This document shows positions 48,620-49,837 of a stretch of 49,837 bases of DNA, piece by piece. The position numbers and the translations under genes were made by a program. Position 1 is the stretch's first letter. Every line of letters starts with the position of its first letter. The notes below the pieces were generated by a model. That model was given only the letters and a program-made list of their open reading frames with translations. It was not told where the DNA came from and did not search any database. This DNA comes from Streptomyces oceani (GTDB lineage Bacteria > Actinomycetota > Actinomycetes > Streptomycetales > Streptomycetaceae): the NCBI RefSeq assembly GCF_001751245.1, contig NZ_LJGU01000127.1:251299-301135 (forward strand), in the 5' to 3' direction.

Positions 48620-49837
48620 TCAGTCGCGGGTGTGACCGTCGCCCGTGACGACGTACTTCGTCGCCGTCAGCTCCGGCAGCCCCATCGGCCCCCTGGCGTG
48701 CAGTTTCTGCGTGGAGATGCCGATCTCCGCGCCGAACCCGAACTGCCCGCCGTCGGTGAACCGCGTCGAGGCGTTGACCATCACCGCCGTCGAGTCGACG
48801 AGCGCCGTGAAGCGGCGGGCCGCCGCCGCGTCCCGGGACACGATCGCCTCGGTGTGCCCCGAGGTCCACTCCCGGATGTGCGCGACCGCCGCCTCCAGGT
48901 CTGGTACGACGGCCGCGGCGATGTCGTACGAGAGGTACTCCGTGCCCCAGTCCTCCACGGTGGCCGGCACCACCCGCGCGTCGGCGCGCTGCCATGAGGC
49001 GTCACCGTGCACCGTCACCCCGGCCGCGGCCAGCGCGTCGAGGGCGCGCGGCAGGAAAGCCTCGGCGACGTCCGCGTGCACGAGGACCGTCTCCGCGGCG
49101 TTGCACACGCTGGGGCGCTGCGCCTTGGAGTTGACCAGGACGTCCACCGCCATGTCCAGGTCGGCGGACGCGTCCACGTACACGTGGCAGTTGCCGACCC
49201 CGGTCTCGATGACCGGCACGGTGGACTGCTCGACCACCGACCGGATCAACGACGCGCCGCCCCGCGGGATCAGCACGTCGACCAGGCCGCGGGCCCGCAT
49301 CAGCTCCGTCGCGGACTCCCGCCCCTCGCCCGGCACCAGTTGCACGCAGTCCGCCGGCAGTCCCGCCTCGTGGAGCGCGTCCCGCAGTACTCCGACCAGC
49401 GCGGTGTTCGAGGCGTACGCCGAGGAGGAGCCGCGCAGCAGCACCGCGTTGCCGGACTTGAGGCAGAGCGCGGCGGCGTCCACGGTGACGTTCGGGCGCG
49501 CCTCGTAGATGATCCCGACGACGCCGAGCGGGACCCGCACCTGGCGCAGGTCGAGGCCGTTGGGCAGCGTGCGGCCGCGCACCACCTCGCCCACCGGATC
49601 GGGCAGCGCCACCACGTCCCGTACGTCCGAGGCGATGGCGGCGACCCGCTCGGCGGTGAGGGTCAACCGGTCCACGACCGCCTCCGGGGTGCCGGTGGCC
49701 CGGGCTCGGGCGACGTCCTGGACATTGGCGGCCAGGATCTCGTCCGTACGCGCCGACAGCGCGTCGGCGACGGCGTGCAGCGCCGCGTCCCGCGCCGTGC
49801 GCGACTGCGGCGCCAGCACGGCGGCTGCTGTACCGTA
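48620..49837 (-). CDS. proA: Gamma-glutamyl phosphate reductase, 5' end outside the window
   Basis: ProA reduces gamma-glutamyl phosphate to the semialdehyde in proline synthesis. At least 405 residues are in the window. An in-frame GTG at 49819 could be read as a start, but the frame stays open to the edge with residues that continue the family's N-terminal helix, so the start is outside. The catalytic Cys is in [22 protein letters not shown] and the C-terminal [30 protein letters not shown] segment are intact. Confidence 0.95.
   Translation of the reverse strand, partial: YGTAAAVLAPQSRTARDAALHAVADALSARTDEILAANVQDVARARATGTPEAVVDRLTLTAERVAAIASDVRDVVALPDPVGEVVRGRTLPNGLDLRQVRVPLGVVGIIYEARPNVTVDAAALCLKSGNAVLLRGSSSAYASNTALVGVLRDALHEAGLPADCVQLVPGEGRESATELMRARGLVDVLIPRGGASLIRSVVEQSTVPVIETGVGNCHVYVDASADLDMAVDVLVNSKAQRPSVCNAAETVLVHADVAEAFLPRALDALAAAGVTVHGDASWQRADARVVPATVEDWGTEYLSYDIAAAVVPDLEAAVAHIREWTSGHTEAIVSRDAAAARRFTALVDSTAVMVNASTRFTDGGQFGFGAEIGISTQKLHARGPMGLPELTATKYVVTGDGHTRD

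Overview
The window is a stretch of high-GC actinobacterial chromosome, almost certainly Streptomyces or a close relative. The evidence is the strong G/C third-position bias, frequent GTG and TTG starts, a mycothiol-dependent formaldehyde dehydrogenase, HrcA/CIRCE control of dnaJ, TAGGCT-type -10 boxes, and a block related to the S. coelicolor SCO2578-SCO2584 spore-wall genes next to proA. From memory, the gene order resembles the leuA-to-proA region of S. coelicolor. It is core chromosome: I see no insertion sequence, integrase, prophage, CRISPR array or rRNA operon.

Layout. 0.2-1.6 kb: a TerB-like protein and a small membrane stress-like protein. 1.7-3.7 kb: leuA (minus) with a 15-codon leucine leader peptide and an attenuator-like leader. 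3.9-5.9 kb: an emfourin-like inhibitor, mycothiol-dependent formaldehyde dehydrogenase and an MBL hydrolase in one tight operon, ended by a perfect hairpin. 6.2-12 kb, all plus: PfkB kinase, PhoH, YbeY, CNNM/CorC protein, a degenerate cytidine-deaminase-like protein, Era. 12-18.3 kb, all minus: Uma2 protein, RNase Z, HIT protein, RsmE, nitronate monooxygenase, DnaJ and HrcA with a perfect CIRCE. 18.5-22 kb: MBL protein and DUF3097, a second Uma2 (minus), HemW. 22-26.7 kb: acyl-CoA ligase and LepA (minus), rpsT (plus). 27-30.4 kb: DUF1330, acetyltransferase (minus), holA, a small protein, PPOX protein. 30.4-36.6 kb, all minus: ComEC, ComEA, DegV, a membrane coiled-coil protein. 36.7-40 kb: a 22-bp tandem repeat, leuS, and a second leucine leader peptide followed by a canonical terminator. 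40.1-41 kb: two identical tRNA-Ala(GGC) genes around two tiny zinc-ribbon genes. 41.1-45 kb, minus: phosphatase, RsfS, an LCP/LytR_C protein and NadD, with two GTGA overlaps. 45-49.8 kb: small membrane protein, M48 protease (plus), two related spore-wall-type membrane proteins, and proA running off the window edge.

The most distinctive signal is that leuA and leuS, about 33 kb apart, each follow a very short ORF with a Leu-Leu-Leu-Ser core. Each ORF starts only a few bases after a good -10 box, so the messages look leaderless or nearly so. The downstream outputs differ: leuS has a U-tailed intrinsic terminator, while leuA has no U-tailed terminator but a hairpin over its own Shine-Dalgarno. 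Leucine synthesis and leucine charging therefore appear to be sensed by sister leader peptides with different readouts.
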